In this document: in pieces, positions 7,237-14,199 of the stretch | How the letters are laid out: the number at the start of each line of letters is the position of its first letter | How positions within the stretch are numbered: the stretch's first letter is position 1 | Assembly (NCBI GenBank): GCA_002790095.1 | Contig: PFUL01000172.1 | Location: 1-40,142 of the forward strand | From: Elusimicrobia bacterium CG_4_9_14_3_um_filter_62_55 | GTDB taxonomy: Bacteria; Elusimicrobiota; Elusimicrobia; UBA1565 | Length of the DNA stretch: 40,142 nucleotides | Reading direction: 5' to 3' | Position numbers and translations under genes: made by a program | The notes under the pieces: generated by a model | The model's database searches: none | The model's input: the letters and a program-made list of their open reading frames with translations, nothing else | Told to the model about the DNA's origin: nothing

Positions 7237-7542
7237 TCATCCGGACGCTGCGGAAGTGTTGTGCCTGCTCGCCAGTCCGCGGATATGCGCCTCGGGGAGG
7301 TATTTGAGGGGACGCAAGGGCAGATTCGGCATGCCGCCGATAAACAGCGTCTTGAACGCAGCGCGCACGGCGCGCATCAGGCCCGGTACGAGGCGGACGC
7401 CGCTGAGCACGCCGTTTTTGTAGACGTGGATCTGAAATGAGCCGGGCCGGTCCCATTCCGCGCGGATCATGCCCCGGCCCGCCGCGCTGACGAAGATCGA
7501 GCGGATGGCCTTAAGTTCGAACAGGACGAGCGCCCCGCCCAA
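7237..7542 (-). pseudogene. Decayed partial duplicate of the 12057-12512 gene
   Basis: This frame translates to a protein whose core (AIRSIFVSAAGRGMIRAEWD, HVYKNGVLSG, FKTLFIGGMPNLPLRPLK) is nearly the same as that of the gene at 12057-12512. The DNA aligns without visible gaps from 7274-7535 to 12190-12451 (constant offset 4916). The first 20 or so codons are missing: the frame has only a TTG start, directly after the stop of the caspase gene. After GLAS the sequence diverges, and the CALC motif region of the intact copy is lost. It is best read as a broken paralogue, though a short product coupled to the caspase gene is possible. Confidence 0.7.
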
Positions 7543-7548
7543 GCCCGG

Positions 7549-8928
7549 TCAGAAGCGCGTAAGTTCGCGTTCCGGCGGCCCCGTCAGCACGGGGGCCTGG
7601 TCGCGGTTTTGCCGGCGAGCGGCGTCCTGCACCTTGGGCTTCAAGTAGCCGAACAGCGAGCGGGCGGTCACGCCCCCGTCGCCGGTCTTCGCCTCACCGG
7701 CAAAGCCTTTCAGGAAGTAATACGTGAAAATCCCGTGGCCTTGGTCGCCGAGCGTGCTGGTGATCTGATCGCCTGCCGCCGCGGCAAACACCGTCATCTC
7801 GGCCGGCGGCGCCGCCGAGCTCACCGTCGTCACCAACGGCCGCGCGCCCTTGGCCAGCACCGACCTCCCGCCCGCGCCCGAGAAGCAGGCGTCGAGTGCG
7901 ACGACCACCTCCTTCGCGTCCAACGCGGACAGGCGCGCGTAGAGGCGCTTGAGGGGGTAGCCGGTGTTTTCCAGGAAGTTCGGGTCCCCGTCCCAGGGGA
8001 TCAGGTAGGCCTCTCCGGTTTTGGGATCAGGCGCTCCGTGGCCCGAGAAGTAAAAGAACACGCGGCTTTCGCGCGTCGCGTTGCGCGGCAGCCAGGATTC
8101 CAAAAACTTCTCCAGCGATGAACGACCGGCCTTCTCGCCGCTCAGTTCGACGACGTTGCGGCTGGGGTAGCCGGCGGCGATCAGATGGTTCTTCATCGCC
8201 TCGGCGTCGTGCTCGGCGTATTGCGCGTCCGGAAGGTCCATGTACTTCTCGATGCCTACGACGATCGCGAAATCGTCCTTGCGCTCGGGATGCCGGTAGC
8301 GCGGCGCGTCCACGTCGGAAACCGGCGCCCGCGCGGGAGCCGTTTGGGCTCGCGTCGCGCCCGCGACCGCGGCCTGCACGATGCCGGCGATGTCCTCTTT
8401 GGAAATGCCGCCGGACGCCCGCACCGAGGCGGCTCGTTCCTCGTCGGTCGGCCCTTCGGCGGCCCGGCGCCGCAGCGCCTTAAGCGCGCGGGCGAAGCGC
8501 AGCGCCGGCTGTTCGTTCGGGAAGAAATACGCCAGGTCGCCGCAGTGCGGACCGAGCGGAATCTCATAGGTCAGCGACCGCGCGCGCCCCGCGCCGCCGG
8601 TCTTGTACTGGTTGATCGCGTCCCCGCCGATCGAATCGTAGGGACAGCCCAGATTGACCGACCGGGTTTGATCGGAAAGGAGTCCGTGGTAGGCGTCGTA
8701 GTTGAGAATCAGACGGTCCTCTTCGACCTGGGCGATCCCGCCGCCTTTCATCGTCGCCATCACGAAGGCCCGCTTCTCCAGGATGCCGCTGCGCGCGGCC
8801 GCGAGCAGTTCCTTCTTCGCTTCTAGGAAGCCGAGGCGGGGGGCTTCGGCGACGGGCTTGCGGGCGACGACCGTGGCGCAGCCGGCGAGCAAAGCGGCGG
8901 CGAGCGCCGCGAGCAGGGATCGTTTCAT
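7549..8928 (-). CDS. Caspase-like (peptidase C14) lipoprotein
   Basis: A 459-residue protein. The signal sequence ends in the lipobox LLAGC (Cys17), so it should be lipid-anchored. Residues 30-205 form an unknown domain. The caspase/metacaspase domain spans about 215-440: strand FAIVVGIEKY at 220-229, catalytic His in YFSGHG (His297), and catalytic Cys in DACFSG (Cys348). Such enzymes cut after Arg/Lys or Asp. Substrates here are unknown. The start at 8928 is chosen because it begins the signal peptide; the frame is open upstream but crosses the papain-like gene region. It lies 92 nt downstream of the papain-like gene on the same strand, so the two proteases may be co-expressed. Confidence 0.88.
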   Translation of the reverse strand: MKRSLLAALAAALLAGCATVVARKPVAEAPRLGFLEAKKELLAAARSGILEKRAFVMATMKGGGIAQVEEDRLILNYDAYHGLLSDQTRSVNLGCPYDSIGGDAINQYKTGGAGRARSLTYEIPLGPHCGDLAYFFPNEQPALRFARALKALRRRAAEGPTDEERAASVRASGGISKEDIAGIVQAAVAGATRAQTAPARAPVSDVDAPRYRHPERKDDFAIVVGIEKYMDLPDAQYAEHDAEAMKNHLIAAGYPSRNVVELSGEKAGRSSLEKFLESWLPRNATRESRVFFYFSGHGAPDPKTGEAYLIPWDGDPNFLENTGYPLKRLYARLSALDAKEVVVALDACFSGAGGRSVLAKGARPLVTTVSSAAPPAEMTVFAAAAGDQITSTLGDQGHGIFTYYFLKGFAGEAKTGDGGVTARSLFGYLKPKVQDAARRQNRDQAPVLTGPPERELTRF

Positions 8929-9020
8929 CGCGAGACTTCCCGGGCGGAATGGGCGACGGCCTTCCCCGTTTGGGGATCCGCACGGAAATATCAGGGGAAC
9001 AGTCCTGCCAGGGGAGGGCC

Positions 9021-10064
9021 TCAGCGGACGCTGAAGATGCCGTGCACCTTGCACATGTCGCGGGGGAACATGTCGAAGTTGCCGCCCGCGCCCCAGGAGT
9101 TGCGGGTCTTAAACACCGCCTTGCCGTCGTCTCCAACCGTGTAGCCGGAGATAATCAGCACGTGGCTGGCGAACATCGCGCCCGAGACGTAGCTGACACC
9201 CACCGGCCGCCCCGCCTTGAGCTCCGCGAGCACCGACTCGGCACGCCCCGCGCCAACCGACTCGCAGCGCGCGTCGGAGAGCTTCAGCTCCTGAGGGGCC
9301 GCCGCGTGCAGGCTTTTGACCACCCGAAATCCCGCGAGTTTTCTGCGCGTCGCTTCGCGCTGGTCCTCGATCGCGCGGTCGTTGCCGAGCAGGTAATTCT
9401 GCAGAATCTTCCGGGAGGCCGGGTCCTTCTGCAGTTTCTTCCAGTGCGTGCGCGGGTTGTAGAGCAGCTTCACGTACCACGGCATCTCCCGGTATTCGCG
9501 CTCGATGCCTTCGAGCGTTCGCCGTTCCGCCTCGCGGTAGCGCCGGTAGCGCCCGAGAAAGTCCGCGTACTGCGGTTCGGTCGCCACGCCGTGCTTGATC
9601 GCGAAGTCGATGTCCCCGGTCGCCAGCAGGGTGATTGAAGACCCGCCTTCTTTTAAATCCGCCTTTCCATTGTAGGTGTACCCCCGGTCCAGGATGCTGC
9701 CGCTGTAGATGTTTCCGTTCAACACCGTGTTCTGCAAAAAGAGGTCGGCGTCCGAGAACGCCTGGTGCTCTCCGTATTTCCGGTAGTACGCCGCCTCGAG
9801 CAGGCCGATCGACGCGAACGCGTGGCAGGAGCCCACGTCGCCTTGGTTGCGCGAGCCTGTGGGGAACTGATCCGAGTGGTCGACGCCTTCGCCCGGCTTG
9901 AACTTCCCGGCCGGGGCCGCGCGGCCGGCGATCGGCGGGGGCAGGACGCCGGTCTCGCCGGTGATCTTGCGCAGCGCGTTAAGCGCGACGGCGCTTTCCC
10001 CGGCGAAGCTCGCCGCCGGCAGGGAAAGCGCCAGGATCGCGAAGAGGCGTCGGATCATGTTCAT
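9021..10064 (-). CDS. Secreted papain-like (C1A) cysteine protease
   Basis: A 347-residue protein with a signal peptide (about 1-21) and a pro-region to about 65. The catalytic set of papain is present: Gln74 and Cys80 in RNQGDVGSCHAF, His301 in FASHVLIISGY, and Asn322 in TRNSWG. Papain normally has GSCWAF; here Trp is replaced by His. An insertion of about 80 mostly charged helical residues (about 170-250) lies between the two halves of the fold. Two ATGs, at 10064 and 10058, are both possible; neither has a strong Shine-Dalgarno. The product probably acts in the periplasm or outside the cell. It is followed by the caspase-like lipoprotein gene. Confidence 0.85.
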   Translation of the reverse strand: MNMIRRLFAILALSLPAASFAGESAVALNALRKITGETGVLPPPIAGRAAPAGKFKPGEGVDHSDQFPTGSRNQGDVGSCHAFASIGLLEAAYYRKYGEHQAFSDADLFLQNTVLNGNIYSGSILDRGYTYNGKADLKEGGSSITLLATGDIDFAIKHGVATEPQYADFLGRYRRYREAERRTLEGIEREYREMPWYVKLLYNPRTHWKKLQKDPASRKILQNYLLGNDRAIEDQREATRRKLAGFRVVKSLHAAAPQELKLSDARCESVGAGRAESVLAELKAGRPVGVSYVSGAMFASHVLIISGYTVGDDGKAVFKTRNSWGAGGNFDMFPRDMCKVHGIFSVR

Positions 10065-10108
10065 ACCATGCCCCCGGCCGCGGTTTCGGGCGACCCCCGT
10101 TCGGGCAG

Positions 10109-10130
10109 GGTCCTTTTAGGCAGAAGGACC
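10109..10130. other. Intergenic hairpin between toxin-antitoxin pair and protease genes
   Basis: Arms GGTCCTT and AAGGACC, both 7 nt and perfect, enclose an 8-nt loop. It lies 69 nt after the end of the nucleotidyltransferase gene and 45 nt before the papain-like gene. No U-run follows on either strand, so a role as intrinsic terminator is doubtful. It could be an RNA-end stabiliser or a protein site. Confidence 0.35.
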
Positions 10131-10198
10131 TGGGAAAAGCGCCGCCACGGTTTCGCGGCGAAAGCATTCCCTGAAATCGGGGGATCGTCTGACGGGTG

Positions 10199-10792
10199 TT
10201 AGCCCCATTCGGGGAGTTCTATGCGTGTGGGTGGAGCGTCGAAGTATTCCCGTTCAACCGTGTTCAGGTTCTTGACGATCCTGGGAAGGCTCTCGCTTCG
10301 AGCGTCCATTGAGAACCAATCCGCGGCTCGGTGGAACCGCTCCAGAAGGCGGGCATGATCGACAAGTCCGCATTCAACCACCATGGCGCGGATGTCCTTA
10401 ATGTCGTCGGGCTTAAAGCGCTTAAGCTTGCTGACGACGACGTCGGCGGCATCCAGGACCTCGACCCGGAAGCGACGCAGGTCGGCGAGCGACTTCGCCG
10501 GATGAAAGTCGGGCCGTTGCGGCAAGAACGGCAGACCCGCCGGAACGAAATCGATGTAGAGGCGGTGTCGTTTGTGAAGATCCGTTCCCGCTCCTGCGAG
10601 GTCGCTCAGTCGCCGCTTGATCGGCGCGGTCAGTTGTCCGGTTTCTAAAACGTCGCCGTCCTTCGTGCCGCGTTCGTAATCGGCTTGGAGCATGAGGGCG
10701 CAGGAGCCGAGGACTTGAAGTGTGATCTTTCCTTCGCCTTCAGGCTTCCAGCGGCCATCGATGTCGCGCAAGAACGCTTCAATCGCCGCCAC
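10199..10792 (-). CDS. DUF6036-like nucleotidyltransferase, probable toxin
   Basis: A 197-residue protein resembling the DUF6036/AbiEii-type nucleotidyltransferase fold: VLGSCALMLQADYERGTKDGDVLE at about 27-50 matches the GGSA...R-T-x-D-x-D core, with DGD as the acidic pair. It is followed by the conserved 'RLYIDFVP...FRVEVLDAADVVVSKLKRFKPDDIKDI' block at about 87-140. Members are often toxins of toxin-antitoxin pairs that modify tRNA or other RNA. It begins with GTG inside the 3' end of the XRE gene (14-nt overlap), the usual antitoxin-first layout. Enzyme activity and target are inferred from the family. Confidence 0.7.
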   Translation of the reverse strand: MAAIEAFLRDIDGRWKPEGEGKITLQVLGSCALMLQADYERGTKDGDVLETGQLTAPIKRRLSDLAGAGTDLHKRHRLYIDFVPAGLPFLPQRPDFHPAKSLADLRRFRVEVLDAADVVVSKLKRFKPDDIKDIRAMVVECGLVDHARLLERFHRAADWFSMDARSESLPRIVKNLNTVEREYFDAPPTRIELPEWG

Positions 10793-11555
10793 GGGCCTGC
10801 CTCAATGCCGACGCGAAATCTTCGGGTTGGAACCGGGTTAGGATGCGCCACCTTTCCGACAATGGCGAGCGTTCCTGCCGGACTTCCCGCACCGATTCGT
10901 CGGTCGTGATGTCGGAGTCGAAAAGGTCTTCGGCCGCCTCGGGCGGCGGCGGATTGTAATCGATTGAGAAGTCGAGAATTTTGCGGGCTCTGCGGTAATC
11001 CAAATTCCACCGGTTGGAAAGCCGCGAAGATTTTAATTCGAGGTCCAGCGCCGCGCGGACGTTTTGGAGCAGCCACCCGAAACGCCGTTCCAGCCGCAGG
11101 CCGACAAGTTCGTCGCGCAGCGCCGGTAGATTGAGAGCCGAGCAGTTTTCAACGATAACCGGAGCCAGCGACGTGATGTGTCGCGGGGATTCCGCGGATA
11201 CCAGGACCTCACGGATAAGTTCGCGGGCGGTGGTGAGTTTTTCGGTCGGGAGGGCGTCTTCGGGCTCGTGCAGGTGTCGCGCGCCGAGTCTGGCCAAGGC
11301 CTTTTGAATCCGCGGCAACGCCGGTCCTCGCTTCTTCGGAAGGAAGATATCAAAGGATACGTTGAATAATTTAACGATGATCAGAAGCTGTTCCGCGGTG
11401 AAGGACCCTTTACCGTGCTCGATTTCGGATAGCCGGTTTTGGGACAGATCGAGGTATTTCGCCAAATCAGCCTGAGTCCAAAGGCGTTGATGGCGGATTT
11501 CCCGGACTTTCTCTCCGATGTGTTTTTGGTACGCGGTAGTGGTTTCTGTCGTCAT
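10779..11555 (-). CDS. XRE-family DNA-binding protein, probable antitoxin
   Basis: A 258-residue protein. A Cro/C1-type helix-turn-helix lies at about residues 10-65 (VREIRHQRLWTQADLAKYLD, LSQNRLSEIEHGKGSFTAEQ). A long C-terminal region (70-258) of no recognised fold is probably where the toxin is bound. The ATG at 11555 is placed inside an inverted repeat that looks like its own operator, so autorepression is likely. The gene overlaps the nucleotidyltransferase start by 14 nt. The size is large for an antitoxin; regulators of AbiEi type have similar lengths. The promoter and leader are far richer in AT than the surroundings, in keeping with a mobile module. Confidence 0.75.
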   Translation of the reverse strand: MTTETTTAYQKHIGEKVREIRHQRLWTQADLAKYLDLSQNRLSEIEHGKGSFTAEQLLIIVKLFNVSFDIFLPKKRGPALPRIQKALARLGARHLHEPEDALPTEKLTTARELIREVLVSAESPRHITSLAPVIVENCSALNLPALRDELVGLRLERRFGWLLQNVRAALDLELKSSRLSNRWNLDYRRARKILDFSIDYNPPPPEAAEDLFDSDITTDESVREVRQERSPLSERWRILTRFQPEDFASALRQARGGD

Positions 11556-11591
11556 ATCGATTATTCGATATAATATCGGTATAGCGATATT
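11554..11591 (-). promoter_or_regulatory. Two adjoining inverted repeats, probable XRE operators
   Basis: Repeat 1 (11554-11571) is ATATCGA, 4 bases, TCGATAT and includes the XRE start codon. Repeat 2 (11572-11591) is AATATCG, 6 bases, CGATATT and overlaps the -10 box. Both are perfect and share the half-site ATATCG, giving four half-sites in 38 bp. Binding here would block both transcription and early elongation. Confidence 0.75.
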
Positions 11592-11617
11592 ATAATAGAA
11601 TAGTGTAATTATTTCAA
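11589..11617 (-). promoter_or_regulatory. Sigma-70-type promoter of the XRE-nucleotidyltransferase pair
   Basis: On the minus strand TTGAAA (11617-11612), a 17-bp AT-rich spacer and TATAAT (11594-11589). Spacing is ideal and the -10 is a perfect consensus. The expected start of transcription is near 11582, between the two operators and about 27 nt before the ATG. Confidence 0.8.
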
Positions 11618-11655
11618 GTGTTTATATTTTAAGAAAATTTAAATAGTGGAGTATT

Positions 11656-12060
11656 TTAGCCGCCTGAATTCTTCTTCTCGTGCTCGCGCAGCATTTGGCA
11701 GAGCGGGCAATCGTCTTCAAAATCCGATTCGAACCCGTCGCCCAACGCGCCCGGGCCGAGCAGGCCTTCCAAATGCTTCATCGGCAGTTTCGGCGCAAAA
11801 CCGCGGAAATACTCTTCCATCGCGGCCCGCGCTTGGCGGACTTCGCCTTTCGGGAGCAGAACCCCCACCAGCGAATCGCCCCGGTCGATCTGTAGCATGA
11901 AGCTTTCGTTTCCGTCCCACTCCGCGCGGCAGAAGCCGGAGCGGCCGTCGCTGAGTTCGATCGTGCCGATCTCTTCCTTTTCGAAGCGGTTGAGTTCGCG
12001 GTCGAGTATTTCCGGGGTCGGGGGAACGCGCAGGCTTTCGTTGTCGATGAAAATGTTCAT
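11656..12060 (-). CDS. Small CPLC-motif protein, distant paralogue of its upstream neighbour
   Basis: A 134-residue acidic cytoplasmic protein. It shares the layout of the upstream gene product: an 'RAEWD...SF' strand pair (CRAEWDGNESFMLQIDRGDS), a 'LLPKGE' turn, then 'LPMKHLEGLLGPGALG' and a C-terminal CPLC (about residues 122-125). The neighbour has RAEWDRPGSF, LPLHPLKDLP and CALC at the corresponding places. The CxxC suggests a metal or redox site. The ATG overlaps the preceding TGA (ATGA) and has an AGGAGG site, so the two are co-translated. No known family. Confidence 0.65.
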   Translation of the reverse strand: MNIFIDNESLRVPPTPEILDRELNRFEKEEIGTIELSDGRSGFCRAEWDGNESFMLQIDRGDSLVGVLLPKGEVRQARAAMEEYFRGFAPKLPMKHLEGLLGPGALGDGFESDFEDDCPLCQMLREHEKKNSGG

Positions 12061-12512
12061 AGTCGCCTCCTCGTGCGGGGTTCTTCCCACAAGTACGCGC
12101 GAGGGGGCGATGGTGTTCCCTCCCCGGGCCCGTACCCCTTCTCCTCGATGCAGAGTGCGCAGTCCTCGGCGCAGCCTTTGCCCGTCGCGAGTCCGCGCAG
12201 ATGCGATTCGGGGAGGTCTTTAAGGGGATGCAGCGGCAGATTCGGCATGCCGCCGATAAGCAGCGTCTTGAACGCGGCGCGCAGGGGGCGCATCAGGCCC
12301 GGCAAGAGGCGGGTTCCGCTAAGCACGCCGTTCTTGTAGACGTGGACCTGAAAGGAGCCGGGCCGGTCCCATTCCGCGCGGATCAATCCCCGGTTCGGCG
12401 CGCCGATGGAGATCGAGCGGACGGCCTTGAGCTCGAACAGGATCAGCGCGCGGGACACGGAACGCGGATCGGCCTCGCGAAGAAACGGCGCGTCATCAAG
12501 TTGCAGCTGCAT
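12057..12512 (-). CDS. Small CALC-motif protein, parent of the 7237 duplicate
   Basis: A 151-residue protein of unknown function. The core (LFELKAVRSI, RAEWDRPGSFQVHVYKNGVL, FKTLLIGGMPNLPLHPLKDL) is almost copied in the broken gene at 7237-7542. The C-terminus carries CAEDCALC, three cysteines that could bind metal, followed by a Pro/Arg-rich tail. The ATG at 12512 has a GGAGG site five bases upstream. It is the first gene of a two-gene operon with its own distant paralogue. Roles in stress or as a chaperone-like adaptor would be guesses. Confidence 0.65.
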   Translation of the reverse strand: MQLQLDDAPFLREADPRSVSRALILFELKAVRSISIGAPNRGLIRAEWDRPGSFQVHVYKNGVLSGTRLLPGLMRPLRAAFKTLLIGGMPNLPLHPLKDLPESHLRGLATGKGCAEDCALCIEEKGYGPGEGTPSPPRAYLWEEPRTRRRL

Positions 12513-12576
12513 ATCGCCTCCCGGAGCCGGCGGGCTCCACCCCTTGTACGGACGAGGAGGCGAAAAGGTTCCTTTC

Positions 12577-12601
12577 TTTACGGGGGTCTGACCCCCGTAA
12601 A
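12577..12601. repeat. REP-like perfect palindrome, copy 1
   Basis: Arms TTTACGGGGGTC and GACCCCCGTAAA around a single T. The centre GGGGTCTGACCCC is the same as in copy 2 at 14264-14284. Such short intergenic palindromes are typical of REP elements mobilised by Y1 (RAYT) transposases; no such transposase is in the window. Confidence 0.7.
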
Positions 12602-12629
12602 AAAAGACCCCGCCGGCGAACCGGCGGGG
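12598..12629 (-). terminator. Intrinsic terminator of the TetR-nitroreductase operon
   Basis: Stem CCCCGCCGG/CCGGCGGGG (12608-12616 and 12621-12629) with a 4-base loop. On the minus strand it is followed by TCTTTTTTT, a strong U-run, 22 nt after the stop of the 9-codon ORF. The run borders copy 1 of the REP palindrome. On the plus strand only CTTTCTT follows. Confidence 0.85.
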
Positions 12630-12650
12630 CTTTCTTCGAATCGGCCGCGC

Positions 12651-12680
12651 TTAGCAGCCGCAGGGGGTTTTCGGTCCCAT
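12651..12680 (-). CDS. Nine-residue ORF MGPKTPCGC with strong ribosome binding site
   Basis: ATG at 12680, eight sense codons and TAA encode MGPKTPCGC. A strong AGGGAGGA site lies at the expected distance and abuts the stop of the SDR remnant; the operon terminator follows directly. The peptide ends in C-G-C, which could bind metal or be modified. It may instead be the tail of a decayed gene whose start survived by chance. Conservation is the only fair test. Confidence 0.4.
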   Translation of the reverse strand: MGPKTPCGC

Positions 12681-12692
12681 GGTATTCCTCCC

Positions 12693-12863
12693 TTAGGCCG
12701 GAGCCTTTTCCTTGGTTTTGAGCACGAGAGCGTCCTGCATGCCGAACGCCTCGTAAATTCCTTTCGCGCTCGTCGCGGCCGCGACCTTGTGTCCGTTCTT
12801 CAAAAGGCTTTCGACGATGAGCTTGCCGAAGCCCGAACTGCTTCCCGTGACGAGTACGTTCAT
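12693..12863 (-). pseudogene. Remnant of a short-chain dehydrogenase (SDR) with internal deletion
   Basis: A 56-codon frame starting MNVLVTGSSSGFGKLIVESL, the Rossmann start of an SDR enzyme with TGSSSGFG at 6-13 (NAD(P)-binding TGxxxGxG). After about residue 32 it jumps to AKGIYEAFGMQDALVLKTKE, where a full SDR would continue for some 200 more residues including the S-Y-K catalytic set. This looks like an in-frame internal deletion that kept the start, stop and ribosome site. It lies 36 nt behind the nitroreductase gene and is probably still transcribed. A stable mini-protein with a new role cannot be excluded. Confidence 0.7.
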
Positions 12864-12899
12864 GTGCGTTCTCTTTCCTTTAGTTAGTGACGAATGAAA

Positions 12900-13553
12900 T
12901 CAGATCGTTTCAACGACTTCATCCAGCGCAAACCGCACCTTCGGCCGCGCCGCGTACGCGTCGTCTTCGGCGCGGCGTCCGAGCGCGCAGAGCACCGCCG
13001 AGCGCAGGCCCTTCTCCTTGAGCCCCAGAATCTCGTCGAAGCCTTCCTTCTCGAAGCCGCCCATCGGGCAGGCGTCGATTCCCGCCTGCGCGGCGGCGAA
13101 GAGCAGGAAGCCGAGCGCGATGTGCACCTGTTCGTTCATGTAGGCCGCGGCGTCTTCCTTGGAAAGCTTCGCGACGAAGCCTGAGAGCATCGACTCGAAG
13201 CCTTCGAGGCTTTTGAGCGGCGCGTTCGTCCGCTCCGCCGTCGCCCGCACGAGCCGCGTGACCGATTCGGCCCCGAGTTCGTCTTCCCGGCAAAGCACGA
13301 CGAGCGCCGACGCGTCTTCAACCTGCGCCTGCCCCCACGCCTTTTCGCGAAGCGCCTTGCGCAGCGCGGGGTCTTCGACGAAGAGGAATCTCCAGGCCTG
13401 GAAGCCGAACGAGGACGGCGCGAGCCGCAGGGCTTCCTTCAGATAGTCGAGTTCCTGCGCGTCCAGCTTCGCGTCCGGTTTGAACTTCTTGATCGCGCGG
13501 CGCCAGTTGAGCGCTTCAAGTACTTCGCCGGTTCGGGTCTGTGCTGCGGGCAT
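12900..13553 (-). CDS. NAD(P)H-dependent nitroreductase family protein (NfsB-like)
   Basis: A 217-residue FMN-dependent oxidoreductase of the nitroreductase fold. The N-terminal LNWRRAIKKFKPDAKL and APSSFGFQAWRFLFVED (about 51-67) are the FMN-binding parts. The 'EQVHIALGFLLFAAAQAGIDACPMGGFE' block (about 141-168) is the conserved central helix and turn. C-terminal ALGRRAEDDAYAARPKVRF fits NfsB-like enzymes. Such enzymes reduce nitroaromatics, quinones or flavins with NAD(P)H. The start at 13553 has an AGGAG site. It lies 58 nt behind tetR and has an operator-like site in the gap, so TetR probably controls it. Confidence 0.85.
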   Translation of the reverse strand: MPAAQTRTGEVLEALNWRRAIKKFKPDAKLDAQELDYLKEALRLAPSSFGFQAWRFLFVEDPALRKALREKAWGQAQVEDASALVVLCREDELGAESVTRLVRATAERTNAPLKSLEGFESMLSGFVAKLSKEDAAAYMNEQVHIALGFLLFAAAQAGIDACPMGGFEKEGFDEILGLKEKGLRSAVLCALGRRAEDDAYAARPKVRFALDEVVETI

Positions 13554-13577
13554 AGGTCGTTCTCCTGTTGTTATTTA

Positions 13578-13591
13578 GACTAATTGTTCCA
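13578..13591. promoter_or_regulatory. Second TetR operator-like site, before the nitroreductase gene
   Basis: GACTAATTGTTCCA shares 10 of 14 positions with GAACGATCGTTCCA in the tetR promoter, and like it is a loose dyad. It lies in the 58-bp gap between tetR and the nitroreductase gene, close to a TAAATA that may be a -10 box. Confidence 0.45.
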
Positions 13592-13611
13592 CAATAAGGC
13601 AAAAAAAGAGT

Positions 13612-14193
13612 TCATACGAGCCCCTCGAAGGCGACGTCGAGGACGGCCTGGCGGTCCTCGCAGCGCGCGCCCCCGCGCGCGGCGACCGCGAGTCCGGTCA
13701 CGGCGGCGTGGAGGCTCCCGGCCACGGCGTCAGGGGAGTGCTTGGTCGGGAGCTCCCCGGCTTTCTGACCGCGGGCGATCACGGCGGCGAGCAGGCGGTG
13801 CTTTTCGGCCATCATCGCGTGGACGACCTTGAGCGCTTCGGGATCGTCTTGGGTCGCGCCGACGAGCGTCGTCACCACGAGGCAGCCCTTGCTGGCCGTC
13901 GGGCAGCGGCACAATTCCTTCAGCTTGTTCTTGAGTTTTTCGAGCACCATGCGCGCGGGCTGCTCGAGGGTGAGAATCTGCCGGGCGTCTTCGAGAGACC
14001 GGCCGCAGTAGGCCTCCAGCGCCTTGAGGTAGAGCGCGCGCTTGTCGCCGAACTCGTTGTACAGGGACTGCCGGTTGACGCCGGTGGCTTGCACCAGGTC
14101 GCAGAGCGTGGTGGCGGCGTAGCCTTTCTCGATGAAGGTCATGAGGGCCTTCTGGAGGGCTTCGGTCGCGTCGAATTCCTTGGTGCGGGCCAT
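13612..14193 (-). CDS. TetR/AcrR-family repressor
   Basis: A 193-residue regulator. The helix-turn-helix lies at about 26-50 (TTLCDLVQATGVNRQSLYNE, then FGDKRALYLKAL), near-perfect for TetR_N. The C-terminal ligand domain contains CRCPTASKGCLVVTTLVG at about 92-109, as in the TetR_C group whose members often control oxidoreductases of electrophile or quinone stress. The ATG at 14193 sits six bases after a perfect TATAAT with no Shine-Dalgarno, so the mRNA is probably leaderless. It heads the operon with the nitroreductase, the SDR remnant and the 9-codon ORF. The inducer is unknown; nitro- or quinone-type compounds are plausible from the neighbours. Confidence 0.88.
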   Translation of the reverse strand: MARTKEFDATEALQKALMTFIEKGYAATTLCDLVQATGVNRQSLYNEFGDKRALYLKALEAYCGRSLEDARQILTLEQPARMVLEKLKNKLKELCRCPTASKGCLVVTTLVGATQDDPEALKVVHAMMAEKHRLLAAVIARGQKAGELPTKHSPDAVAGSLHAAVTGLAVAARGGARCEDRQAVLDVAFEGLV

Positions 14194-14199
14194 GATTTA

